Of a stretch of 13,759 nt of DNA, positions 1 to 6,380 are shown one piece after another (position 1 is the stretch's first letter; every line of letters starts with the position of its first letter). Under the pieces are notes generated by a model, which saw only the letters and a list, made by a program, of their open reading frames with translations, was not told the DNA's origin and did not search any database. A program made the position numbers and the translations under genes. Source of the DNA: an uncultured Lachnospiraceae bacterium (GTDB lineage Bacteria > Bacillota > Clostridia > Lachnospirales > Lachnospiraceae); contig CAJTZH010000074.1 in the NCBI GenBank assembly GCA_910584325.1, forward strand, positions 1 to 13,759, given 5' to 3'.

Positions 1-1020
1 AAACTGGGATGCTCCCTTGGAGAGTTATCCCGCCGTGTGCATGAACAGGGCGTTGAATTCGGTATCTGGATTGAGCCGGAAATGGTTTCACAGGACAGCA
101 ATCTGTACAAAACGCATCCGGAATGGGTGATGCAGGTTCCGGGTAAGAATCCGGTGCGGACAAGGAACCAGCTTGTACTTGATTTTGCGAATCCTCAGGT
201 TGTCGAATACATCTATGACGCGATGTGCCGTGTTTTGGGGCAGGCGCAGATAGAGTATGTCAAATGGGACATGAACAGAAGCCTTTCCGACATTTATTCA
301 GGGTATGCCGATAATCAGGGAAAAGTATTTTATGATTATATGCTTGGCGTTTATCGTCTTCTTGAGAAGCTGACCGCAAAATTCCCCGATATTTTATGGG
401 AAGGATGTTCCGGCGGCGGCGGAAGATTTGATTTCGGCATGCTTTATTATACGCCGCAGATATGGTGCAGTGATAATACGGACGCCGTGGACAGGGTCCG
501 CATCCAGTACGGGACATCGTTCGGTTATCCGCTGTCCGTTATCGGTGCGCATGTTTCTGCCGTGCCGAATCATCAGACAGGCAGAACGGTATGTTGTCAT
601 ACAAGGGGGGTTGCGGCGATGACGGGGGCGTTCGGTTATGAGCTGGATTTAGGAAAATTAAGTGAAGAGGACAGAGAAGCCGTCAGAGAACAGATTGCAA
701 TATATCATAAGACGGCGCCGCTTTTGCAAAACGGAACGTATCACCGTCTGAGTAATCCGTTTACCGATGAATACGGCGCATGGATGGTTGTCGATGCAAA
801 AAAGCGGACTGCCCTGTTAAGTGTGGTGATGCTGAATATTCATGCCAACATGCCTGTTATTTATGTGAAACCGGCAGGACTTGATGAGAATGCGAAGTAC
901 AGAGACAGCGCGAGCGGAAAAATTTACGCAGGAGAGGCGCTGATGGCGTATGGTCTTCCGATACCGCAGCGTTTTGGTGATTATCAGGCATACCAGATGT
1001 TGTTTGAAGTTGTGGAATAA
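1..1020 (+). CDS. Alpha-galactosidase, GH36 family (C-terminal part, 5' end outside window)
   Basis: The reading frame is open from base 1, so this is the last 339 residues of a protein whose family is usually about 700-740 residues; the GTG at 37 is internal, not a start. GH36 enzymes hydrolyse terminal alpha-1,6-galactose from melibiose, raffinose and stachyose with retention. Visible hallmarks are GIWIEPEM near the window start, KWDMNR with the nucleophile Asp at bases 268-270, the glycine-rich CSGGGGRFD segment, and WCSDNTDA, whose first Asp (472-474) should be the acid/base. The remainder forms the end of the barrel and the C-terminal beta domain. The protein ends at TAA 1018-1020, and a kinase gene follows 20 bases later with its own ribosome binding site. 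With the kinase and phosphorylase downstream, a cytoplasmic role on imported raffinose-family sugars is likely. Substrate preference cannot be read from the sequence. Confidence 0.95.
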   Translation, partial: KLGCSLGELSRRVHEQGVEFGIWIEPEMVSQDSNLYKTHPEWVMQVPGKNPVRTRNQLVLDFANPQVVEYIYDAMCRVLGQAQIEYVKWDMNRSLSDIYSGYADNQGKVFYDYMLGVYRLLEKLTAKFPDILWEGCSGGGGRFDFGMLYYTPQIWCSDNTDAVDRVRIQYGTSFGYPLSVIGAHVSAVPNHQTGRTVCCHTRGVAAMTGAFGYELDLGKLSEEDREAVREQIAIYHKTAPLLQNGTYHRLSNPFTDEYGAWMVVDAKKRTALLSVVMLNIHANMPVIYVKPAGLDENAKYRDSASGKIYAGEALMAYGLPIPQRFGDYQAYQMLFEVVE

Positions 1021-1040
1021 TATAAAAAAGGAGAACGGCG

Positions 1041-1889
1041 ATGGAAGAATGCGGTGTGGGCATAGCGGAAATTCAAAGAGAAAATGCGGATAAATTATTT
1101 CCGCTCCTGCTTTGCCGGGTGCGGGAATTTCCGAAAGGAGAGAAAAAGGTAATTGTAGTTTCCGGCGGGTCCGGTGCGGGAAAAACCGGTATGGCATGGC
1201 TTTTAAAACAGCGTTTTGACGAAAGAGGGATTCCTGCGCTTATCATTTCCGGGGATAATTATCCCCGCCGCGTTCCATTTCATAACGATGCGGAGAGAGT
1301 GTCTGTCTTCAGACTGGCAGGTATGGATGCGCTGCTTCGAAAACGTCTTTATACCGCTTCTGTCTGTGATGCATTAAAGGCGCTGCAGGCAGAAAATCTT
1401 GACGCAGACGAGAGTCTTGCCGTCAGGTATCCATGGCTTGAAGTGTATCAGAAAAGCGGCGACGCGGCATTGGCGGACTATCTGGGAACGGAGAAGGAAT
1501 TGTTGTTTTCCGAGGTCTCGTCGGTGCTGTCGGCTTTTAAAAGAAAAGAGCCGGTTCTCTGGCTGCGGCAGATGGGCAGACAGGCGCATGAAATCTGGTA
1601 TGAACAGATGAATGTTAGTGATAAAGAAGTACTGATTCTGGAATGGACGCACGGAAACAGCGCGTTGTTAAGAGAAACGGATGTGTCCGTTGTTTTAAAA
1701 AGTACGCCTGAGCAGACTTTGGAAAACAGGAAGAAAAGAAACCGCGACAAAGGGATTGACAGTCCGTTTGTCGCGCGTGTTTTAAGAATTGAGCAGGAAA
1801 AGATAGAGACGGGCTTACAAAAAGCCGACCTGATACAGGATATGCAGGGGAATTTGATAGATAAAGACCGCATCAGTAAGGAGGCGTGA
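1041..1889 (+). CDS. P-loop sugar kinase, probable sucrose kinase (AgaSK C-terminal-domain-like)
   Basis: This 282-residue protein has a Walker A motif GGSGAGKT at residues 42-49, after a hydrophobic strand. SGDNYPRR at 70-77 resembles the substrate-side acidic motif of uridine kinase/phosphoribulokinase-fold enzymes, and an Arg/Lys-rich stretch (ENRKKRNRDKG) near residues 228-238 could form the lid. The start ATG is preceded by AAGGAG (1028-1033) at good spacing. In Ruminococcus gnavus a kinase domain of this kind is fused to GH36 in AgaSK and phosphorylates sucrose with ATP (recalled literature). The position here, directly between a GH36 gene and a sucrose(-phosphate) phosphorylase gene, supports the same reaction. 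The first ~35 residues before the P-loop strand may be a remnant of, or a replacement for, the interdomain linker. The stop overlaps the region of the next start. Sucrose as substrate is inference from context; uridine kinase is the annotation an automated pipeline might give. Confidence 0.75.
   Translation: MEECGVGIAEIQRENADKLFPLLLCRVREFPKGEKKVIVVSGGSGAGKTGMAWLLKQRFDERGIPALIISGDNYPRRVPFHNDAERVSVFRLAGMDALLRKRLYTASVCDALKALQAENLDADESLAVRYPWLEVYQKSGDAALADYLGTEKELLFSEVSSVLSAFKRKEPVLWLRQMGRQAHEIWYEQMNVSDKEVLILEWTHGNSALLRETDVSVVLKSTPEQTLENRKKRNRDKGIDSPFVARVLRIEQEKIETGLQKADLIQDMQGNLIDKDRISKEA
1878..1884 (+). promoter_or_regulatory. Ribosome binding site deciding the phosphorylase start
   Basis: AAGGAGG lies inside the end of the kinase gene. 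It ends one base before a possible GTG start at 1886, far too close to be used, but 10 bases before the ATG at 1895. This is why I place the phosphorylase start at 1895. It also means the two genes are translationally adjacent, the kinase stop (1887-1889) lying between the site and the start. Confidence 0.75.
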
Positions 1890-1894
1890 CGGAA

Positions 1895-3445
1895 ATGGAA
1901 AAGAAACACATGGATAACAGACCAATGCTTAATCTTTATCCGGACAGTCTGGGAGGAACTGTAGAATCGCTGTGTCAGATTCTTGACAGAGAGGAATTTG
2001 CAGACGTATTTTCTTCCGTCTACATTCTTCCAAGTATCTACCATTCTGATTTAGACAGAGGATTTTCGGTGATTGATTATGATTTGGAGGGAAAATATGC
2101 GTCGAAAGAGAGTTTAAAGAGACTGCAAAAAAACGGACTGTATCTGAAACTTGATTTTGTTTTAAACCATGCTTCCGTACAGTCGCCACAGTTTCAGGAC
2201 CTGCTGGAACACGGAAAAAAGTCGGCGTATAAGGATTTTTTTATAGACTGGAACGCATTCTGGGAGGGGTACGGAACAATGACGGATGAAGGATATCTCA
2301 TGCCGGAAAAAGCATATCTTGAGAAAATGTTTTTCAGAAAACCGGGACTGCCGGTTCTGATGGTGGAATTTGCCGACGGCAGCCGGGCGCCGTACTGGAA
2401 TACGTTTTATCAGGAGATTAGACAGACCGCGGACTATCGCAAAAGATATCTGGGACAGATGGATTTGAATATCCGTTCACAGTCAGTATGGGATTTTTAT
2501 AAAGAAACGATTGGAAAGCTTGCAGGCTACGGCGCGAAGATACTTCGTCTGGACGCGTTTGCCTATGCGCCGAAAGCTCCCGGAACGAGAAATTTCCTCA
2601 ATGAGCCGGAAACGTGGGAGCTGCTGGAGAGAATTGACGGACTGACAAAGGAATACGATATGGCGCTCCTGCCGGAGATACATGCCGCGTATCAGGAAAA
2701 GCGGTATGAAACAATTGCCGCAAAAGGATATCTGACATATGATTTTTTCCTGCCGGGGCTTTTAATTGACGCAATCGAATCACGCGACGGAACATATCTT
2801 GCACGGTGGGCAAAAGAGCAGACGGAAAAAAACATCCGAAGCGTTAATATGCTTGGATGTCATGACGGGATTCCCGTTCTTGATTTGGAAGGATTTTTGC
2901 CAAAGGAGCGTATCCGCGCATTGATTGACCTGCTTGTCGGGCGCGGGGGATATGTGAAAGACCTGCACGGCAGCGAAAATATATATTATCAGGTAAACAC
3001 CACATATTTTAACGCTTTGGGTGAAAACGAGTCCGCGCTGCTGATTGCGCGGGCAATCCAGCTTTTTATGCCGGGAAAACCGCAGATATGGTATCTTGAT
3101 TTATTTGCGGGAACAAACGATTATGAAGCGGTGAAGGCGGCTGGAGCAGGGGCGCATAAAGAAATTAACCGGACAAACCTTGATATGGATGAGGTCAACA
3201 AACGGATTAATCATGATGTTGTAATAAAACAGCTGGAAATGCTGCAGTTTCGGAATACATTTGCAGCGTTTGGCTTTGACGCTGTTTTTTGTGTGCATTG
3301 TACAGACGAAGGCATGGATTTTCAGTGGGAAAATAGCGGGTATGCTGCGCGGCTTGAAGTCAGTTTTAAAAAGATGGCGTTTAAAATGACAGGAAAGACG
3401 GTACAGGGGGAGGAACTGTATCTGCTGTCGCATGGAAATTCTTAG
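1895..3445 (+). CDS. Sucrose 6-phosphate / sucrose phosphorylase, GH13 subfamily 18
   Basis: The 516-residue protein aligns by eye along its length with Bifidobacterium sucrose phosphorylase. RLDAF carries the nucleophile Asp220, LLPEIH the acid/base Glu261, and GCHDGIPVLD the transition-state Asp324. YYQVNTTYFNALG (from residue 364) and EINRTNLD near the end match the loops around the acceptor site. There is no signal peptide, so it acts in the cytoplasm. The family splits sucrose or phosphorylated sucrose with inorganic phosphate into glucose-1-phosphate and fructose or fructose-6-phosphate. In the sucrose phosphorylase sequence as I recall it, an Asp precedes the YQVN motif by two positions; here that residue is Ile363, which fits a different acceptor. 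With a sugar kinase just upstream, the sucrose 6F-phosphate activity reported for the Ruminococcus gnavus homologue is the likelier one. ATG 1895 is chosen by ribosome-binding-site spacing. Glucosylglycerate phosphorylase, in the same subfamily, is an alternative. Confidence 0.88.
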   Translation: MEKKHMDNRPMLNLYPDSLGGTVESLCQILDREEFADVFSSVYILPSIYHSDLDRGFSVIDYDLEGKYASKESLKRLQKNGLYLKLDFVLNHASVQSPQFQDLLEHGKKSAYKDFFIDWNAFWEGYGTMTDEGYLMPEKAYLEKMFFRKPGLPVLMVEFADGSRAPYWNTFYQEIRQTADYRKRYLGQMDLNIRSQSVWDFYKETIGKLAGYGAKILRLDAFAYAPKAPGTRNFLNEPETWELLERIDGLTKEYDMALLPEIHAAYQEKRYETIAAKGYLTYDFFLPGLLIDAIESRDGTYLARWAKEQTEKNIRSVNMLGCHDGIPVLDLEGFLPKERIRALIDLLVGRGGYVKDLHGSENIYYQVNTTYFNALGENESALLIARAIQLFMPGKPQIWYLDLFAGTNDYEAVKAAGAGAHKEINRTNLDMDEVNKRINHDVVIKQLEMLQFRNTFAAFGFDAVFCVHCTDEGMDFQWENSGYAARLEVSFKKMAFKMTGKTVQGEELYLLSHGNS

Positions 3446-3468
3446 ACCTTTTGGCGTTGAATCAGAAC

Positions 3469-3497
3469 TTGACCAGCCTTTTGTCATACAGTATAAT
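3469..3497 (+). promoter_or_regulatory. Near-consensus sigma-A promoter for the FIST/chemoreceptor unit
   Basis: TTGACC (3469-3474) and a perfect TATAAT (3492-3497) are separated by exactly 17 bases, with a start expected near 3504. This gives a short leader of about 22 bases before the TTG start at 3526. The promoter lies 23 bases after the phosphorylase stop, so the FIST gene can be expressed independently of the sugar operon. No terminator is visible between the two, so read-through is possible. Confidence 0.85.
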
Positions 3498-3510
3498 AGG
3501 AATGAAACGG

Positions 3511-3517
3511 AAGGAGG
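3511..3517 (+). promoter_or_regulatory. Ribosome binding site selecting a TTG start for the FIST gene
   Basis: AAGGAGG is a perfect anti-Shine-Dalgarno match, 8 bases before TTG 3526-3528. Earlier in-frame candidates, TTG 3451 and ATG 3502, lie before this site. The first of them is also upstream of the predicted transcription start. Confidence 0.85.
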
Positions 3518-3525
3518 GTCTTATT

Positions 3526-4581
3526 TTGAAACAGTTTTTTGGTATGAGCCAAAGAGGAGATTTGGAGCAGGCCGTTAAAGGGCTGCGTAATCCTCAGTTT
3601 ATTATGCTTCTGTCGAATCAGGAACAATTTGAAGCACATGTAAAGAAGTTGGAGGAGCTTTATCCCCGAATTCCAAGCATCGGATGCATTGGAATGAGTT
3701 ATGATACAAAAGTGGTGGAAAAAGGTGTCGGCATCATAGCGTTTTATGACGGCGTGAGTGCGGTGGCTAATGTATTGGAAGAAGTATCCGTGATGCCGGT
3801 CAAGTATATTGAACGGCTCGAACAGGATGTGCAGACAATAAACAGTAACCGGAATGATACCGTGTGTATCGATTTTTGCTCCGGTAATGACGCGTGCGCA
3901 TTGACTACAATCTATAGCGTATTAAACAAACGAGGTATTTCGCTGGTCGGAGGAACCGGCGACGCGGGAAAAGTATCCGCGAACGGTAAAGTTTATGAGG
4001 ATTCCGTTGCTTATGCGCTTATCAGAAACGACCAAGGCAGGGTAAAGGTATACAAGGAGAATATTTATCATGCCATGGAAAATACCCGTTTTATTGCATC
4101 TAAGACCGACAAGGCTAATTACATACTGGGTAAATTGAACGGAATGCCGGCAAAGCAAGTATATCAGGATATACTTCATGTGCGGGAGCAGGATATTTCA
4201 ACGCAGACATTTAAAAATCCGTTCGGAAAAATTAACGGCGACGATACCTGTATCATATCCATCAAGGAAGTGAATAAAGACGCGCTGACGTGTTTTCGTC
4301 AGGTAAACGACTCGGATATACTTGTTATGCTGGAATTAGGAGACTATAGAGCAATCGTAAGGAATACCATCGCGGCAATCAAAAAGGAATTTCCAAAACT
4401 TTCAGCGGTATTTTCCGTGAATTGTCTGTTCCGGTATCTTCTCTTTACGGAAAATCATTATATGGAAGAATACTTGCGGGACATGAGCACTCTGGGCAGC
4501 CATACAGGACTGGTCGGATACGGAGAACACTATAACGACCAGTTTGTCAATCAGTCCATGACCTGTGTCGTGTTTGAGTAA
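3526..4581 (+). CDS. FIST domain sensory protein (FIST_N plus FIST_C)
   Basis: This 351-residue soluble protein starts at TTG 3526, chosen because promoter and ribosome binding site both lie upstream of it and downstream of the earlier candidates. The N-terminal part has the FIST_N pattern: a strand ending IMLLSN, then IGCIGMSYD, GVGIIAFYDG and VGGTGDAG. The C-terminal part (about residues 200-351) has FIST_C character, with repeated strands ending in LVGYGEHYNDQFVNQS and a final strand to the C-terminus. FIST domains are predicted small-ligand sensors, possibly for amino acids, commonly linked to signalling output modules. Here no output domain is fused; the next gene, 13 bases away, encodes a soluble chemoreceptor-type signalling domain. 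I infer that the two work together, the FIST protein sensing a cytoplasmic ligand. No signal peptide or membrane segment is seen. The ligand cannot be deduced. Confidence 0.85.
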   Translation: MKQFFGMSQRGDLEQAVKGLRNPQFIMLLSNQEQFEAHVKKLEELYPRIPSIGCIGMSYDTKVVEKGVGIIAFYDGVSAVANVLEEVSVMPVKYIERLEQDVQTINSNRNDTVCIDFCSGNDACALTTIYSVLNKRGISLVGGTGDAGKVSANGKVYEDSVAYALIRNDQGRVKVYKENIYHAMENTRFIASKTDKANYILGKLNGMPAKQVYQDILHVREQDISTQTFKNPFGKINGDDTCIISIKEVNKDALTCFRQVNDSDILVMLELGDYRAIVRNTIAAIKKEFPKLSAVFSVNCLFRYLLFTENHYMEEYLRDMSTLGSHTGLVGYGEHYNDQFVNQSMTCVVFE

Positions 4582-4594
4582 GGGAGGAAAGAAC

Positions 4595-5518
4595 ATGAAA
4601 TTTTTTAAAAAATCCCAGCGTAAAGAAAAAAGCTTATATCCCGTATTATATGTGACAGAGAGCCTCAAGGATTATCAGTACGCGCTTGTGCAGAGCGAAG
4701 TAGCGTCACTGCAGGAACTTAGTATGGTAAACCGTTCTTTTAGCGACGTATTAAATGAATCCGATAATTTCAAGGACACGTTACAGACGTTTGAACAGAC
4801 ATTTTCCAATATTAATACGGTTTCCGGTCAGTTTGCGTCGGTAAAAGAAAAAATCATGAAATCTGTCGTTGAAGTGCAGGACGGAGTGACGGACCTCAAA
4901 AACAGCTCTCTCATGGTTGAAACGCATTTTAACGAGATGCAGGATACGTTTGACGCATTTCAGTTATCCCTGAAAGAAATTAAATCCTGTATGAATAAAA
5001 TCGTTTCCATTGCCGAGCAGACCAATATTCTTTCCATTAACGCGTCAATAGAGGCGGCAAGGGCAGGAGAACAGGGAAAGGGATTTGCTGTCGTTGCAGG
5101 CGAAGTTAAGATTCTTTCGGACGAGATTAAAAATCTTGTCGCGGCGGTTGATGAAAGCATCGGCGATGTGGAGCAGGGAGCAAACCAGCTCAGCGAAAGC
5201 ATCGATACGTCTCATCAGGCGTTGGAACAGAGCTTAAGCAAAGTGGACGAAACATACGATATGTTTAACAATATTACGGAGGCGGCGGAAGGCGCGACAT
5301 TGGTGCAGACGGAAATTTCCCAGGTGATTGACAGTTCAAAGATGGAACTTGAGACACTGTGCGGTTTTTTTGACAGAATTAAGATACGCTATCAGGAAGT
5401 TATGCAGCATATCAACCGCGCGAGCAAAATGGGAACGACAAAAAGCGCTATGTTTGAAAAAGTTGACAATATGCTTTCCCAGATTCCGCCGGTTGTAAAA
5501 GATTATATGAAATAACGG
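4595..5518 (+). CDS. Soluble methyl-accepting chemotaxis-type signalling protein
   Basis: The 306-residue protein is almost entirely helical and has no membrane segment, HAMP domain or recognisable sensor domain. Residues 136-180 carry the hairpin tip of chemoreceptors, nearly identical to the consensus: AEQTNILSINASIEAARAGE, then GKGFAVVAGEV. Gln142, Asn144, Arg156 and Glu159 correspond to tip residues that contact CheA/CheW in well-studied receptors. The arms (about 35-135 and 181-275) are heptad-like and shorter than in classical receptors. The first 30 residues are basic and aromatic (FFKKSQRKEKSLYPVLYV) and may be the docking segment for a partner. ATG 4595 is chosen because AGGGAGG lies just upstream at good spacing. 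Cotranscription with the FIST gene suggests it is the signalling half of a two-protein cytoplasmic receptor. No cheA, cheW or motility gene is in the window, so the downstream target is unknown. Confidence 0.9.
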
Positions 5519-5539
5519 CTAAATTTTACATAGTATAAC

Positions 5540-5575
5540 AAAAAGGCGGATGAATAAAGCATATCCGTCTTTTTT
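5540..5575 (+). terminator. Intrinsic terminator after the chemoreceptor gene
   Basis: A 12-pair stem can form: left arm 5540-5551 (five A, then GGCGGAT) with right arm 5563-5574 (ATCCGTC, then T run), including one G-U pair, around an 11-base loop. A run of T continues to 5575. The A-rich left arm pairing with the T run means it may also work weakly on the minus strand. It closes the FIST/chemoreceptor unit. Confidence 0.88.
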
Positions 5576-5615
5576 GCTACGGACATATTCGGTAGCTTGC
5601 ATTTCGCAAATAGTT

Positions 5616-5624
5616 TGGTATAAT
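5616..5624 (+). promoter_or_regulatory. Extended -10 promoter (TGGTATAAT) for the C39-like/RND unit
   Basis: A perfect TATAAT (5619-5624) is preceded by TG at the extended -10 position. The -35 region is poor: the best candidate is TTGCAT at 5597-5602 with a 16-base spacer, matching only three consensus positions. Transcription should begin near 5631, giving a leader of about 30 bases before ATG 5662. The rest of the gap 5519-5661 holds only the terminator and this promoter. Confidence 0.7.
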
Positions 5625-5661
5625 AGCTGTAGCATCTTAGGATTCAGTATACGGAGCGGAT

Positions 5662-6357
5662 ATGATACAATTAAGAAACCGGTATATTCAGGTGGATGAC
5701 AACCAAAGAATCAGTTTCGGCGGAAATCAGGCATGGTTTTTTGAGAAAAAACTGTCGGATTTTGGCTGTGGTCTTGTGGCGTCCGGAGACATTTTACTGT
5801 ATCTGGCAAAAACAGGCAGGATAAAAAGTACGGAGACGGAATTAGTTTTGCGTCACGGGGAAATATATGAAAAAGAAATGTATCTGATGTATCTGCGCGG
5901 ACTGGAAAAAAAATATTTTTATGTATCGCGTCTGATTCGCGGAATCACGGGATTCGGACTTGTTATCGGATTCAATCGTTTTGCGGCGGCACGAAAGAGT
6001 ACGCTTCGGGCGTCTTGGGGAGTACCGGCAAAAAAAATCGGCGTTGTTATCGCAAGAAGTCTTGAGAACAATATTCCGGTTGTGTTTTCTGTCGGAGCTA
6101 ATTTTCCTTGGATTTTCGGGAAAAAAGGCGTGACGCTTTACGAAAAACAAGGCGGAACATACAATAGAAGCATGCAGACACGAAAACACTACATGACAAT
6201 CACCGGCATGACGCGGGATGACAGGCTGGGGGAGTTGTATCAGATTTCAAGCTGGGGCAGAGAGTATTATATGAGCCGGCGCGAATATGAGGAGTATATT
6301 CATCGTTATAGTCTGGGGCTGCTGACGAATATTCTGTTAATCAGGGAAAAGAAATAG
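5662..6357 (+). CDS. Putative papain-like/C39-like cysteine peptidase-fold protein
   Basis: I recognise a fold pattern rather than a named gene. The 231-residue protein has no signal peptide or membrane segment. Residues 19-41 (FGGNQAWFFE, then DFGCGLVASGD) resemble the Gln...Cys start of papain-like enzymes, with Cys36 at the head of a predicted helix. NNIPVVFSV at 137-145 matches the strand that precedes the His in C39-like proteins. KHYMTITGM places His176 on a strand, and SSWGREYYM at 196-204 recalls the papain NSWG motif with Ser in place of the usual Asn. A Cys36-His176 pair is therefore plausible, but the third triad residue is uncertain, so it may be inactive or a transferase of the same fold. 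Start ATG 5662 has GGAG at 5653-5656. It lies 23 bases before the membrane-fusion gene with no terminator between, so it is probably the first gene of the efflux operon. Confidence 0.55.
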   Translation: MIQLRNRYIQVDDNQRISFGGNQAWFFEKKLSDFGCGLVASGDILLYLAKTGRIKSTETELVLRHGEIYEKEMYLMYLRGLEKKYFYVSRLIRGITGFGLVIGFNRFAAARKSTLRASWGVPAKKIGVVIARSLENNIPVVFSVGANFPWIFGKKGVTLYEKQGGTYNRSMQTRKHYMTITGMTRDDRLGELYQISSWGREYYMSRREYEEYIHRYSLGLLTNILLIREKK

Positions 6358-6380
6358 AGACATTTCAAGGAGCGCGTGAT

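Noticed and set aside
37..39. GTG as a start for the first gene
   Set aside because: The frame is open upstream to base 1 and the first ~12 residues fit GH36, so the gene is cut by the window edge rather than starting here.
1886..1888. GTG start overlapping the kinase stop for the phosphorylase gene
   Set aside because: The AAGGAGG at 1878-1884 is only one base away from it. ATG 1895 has usable spacing and the family does not need the extra residues.
1478..2044. 188-residue minus-strand open frame
   Set aside because: It lies opposite the kinase/phosphorylase junction, which carries clear family motifs on the + strand. Its translation resembles no family and it has no good ribosome binding site that I can see.
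5597..5609. TTGC-ATTTC-GCAA inverted repeat near the -35 region
   Set aside because: Four-base arms are too short to support an operator.
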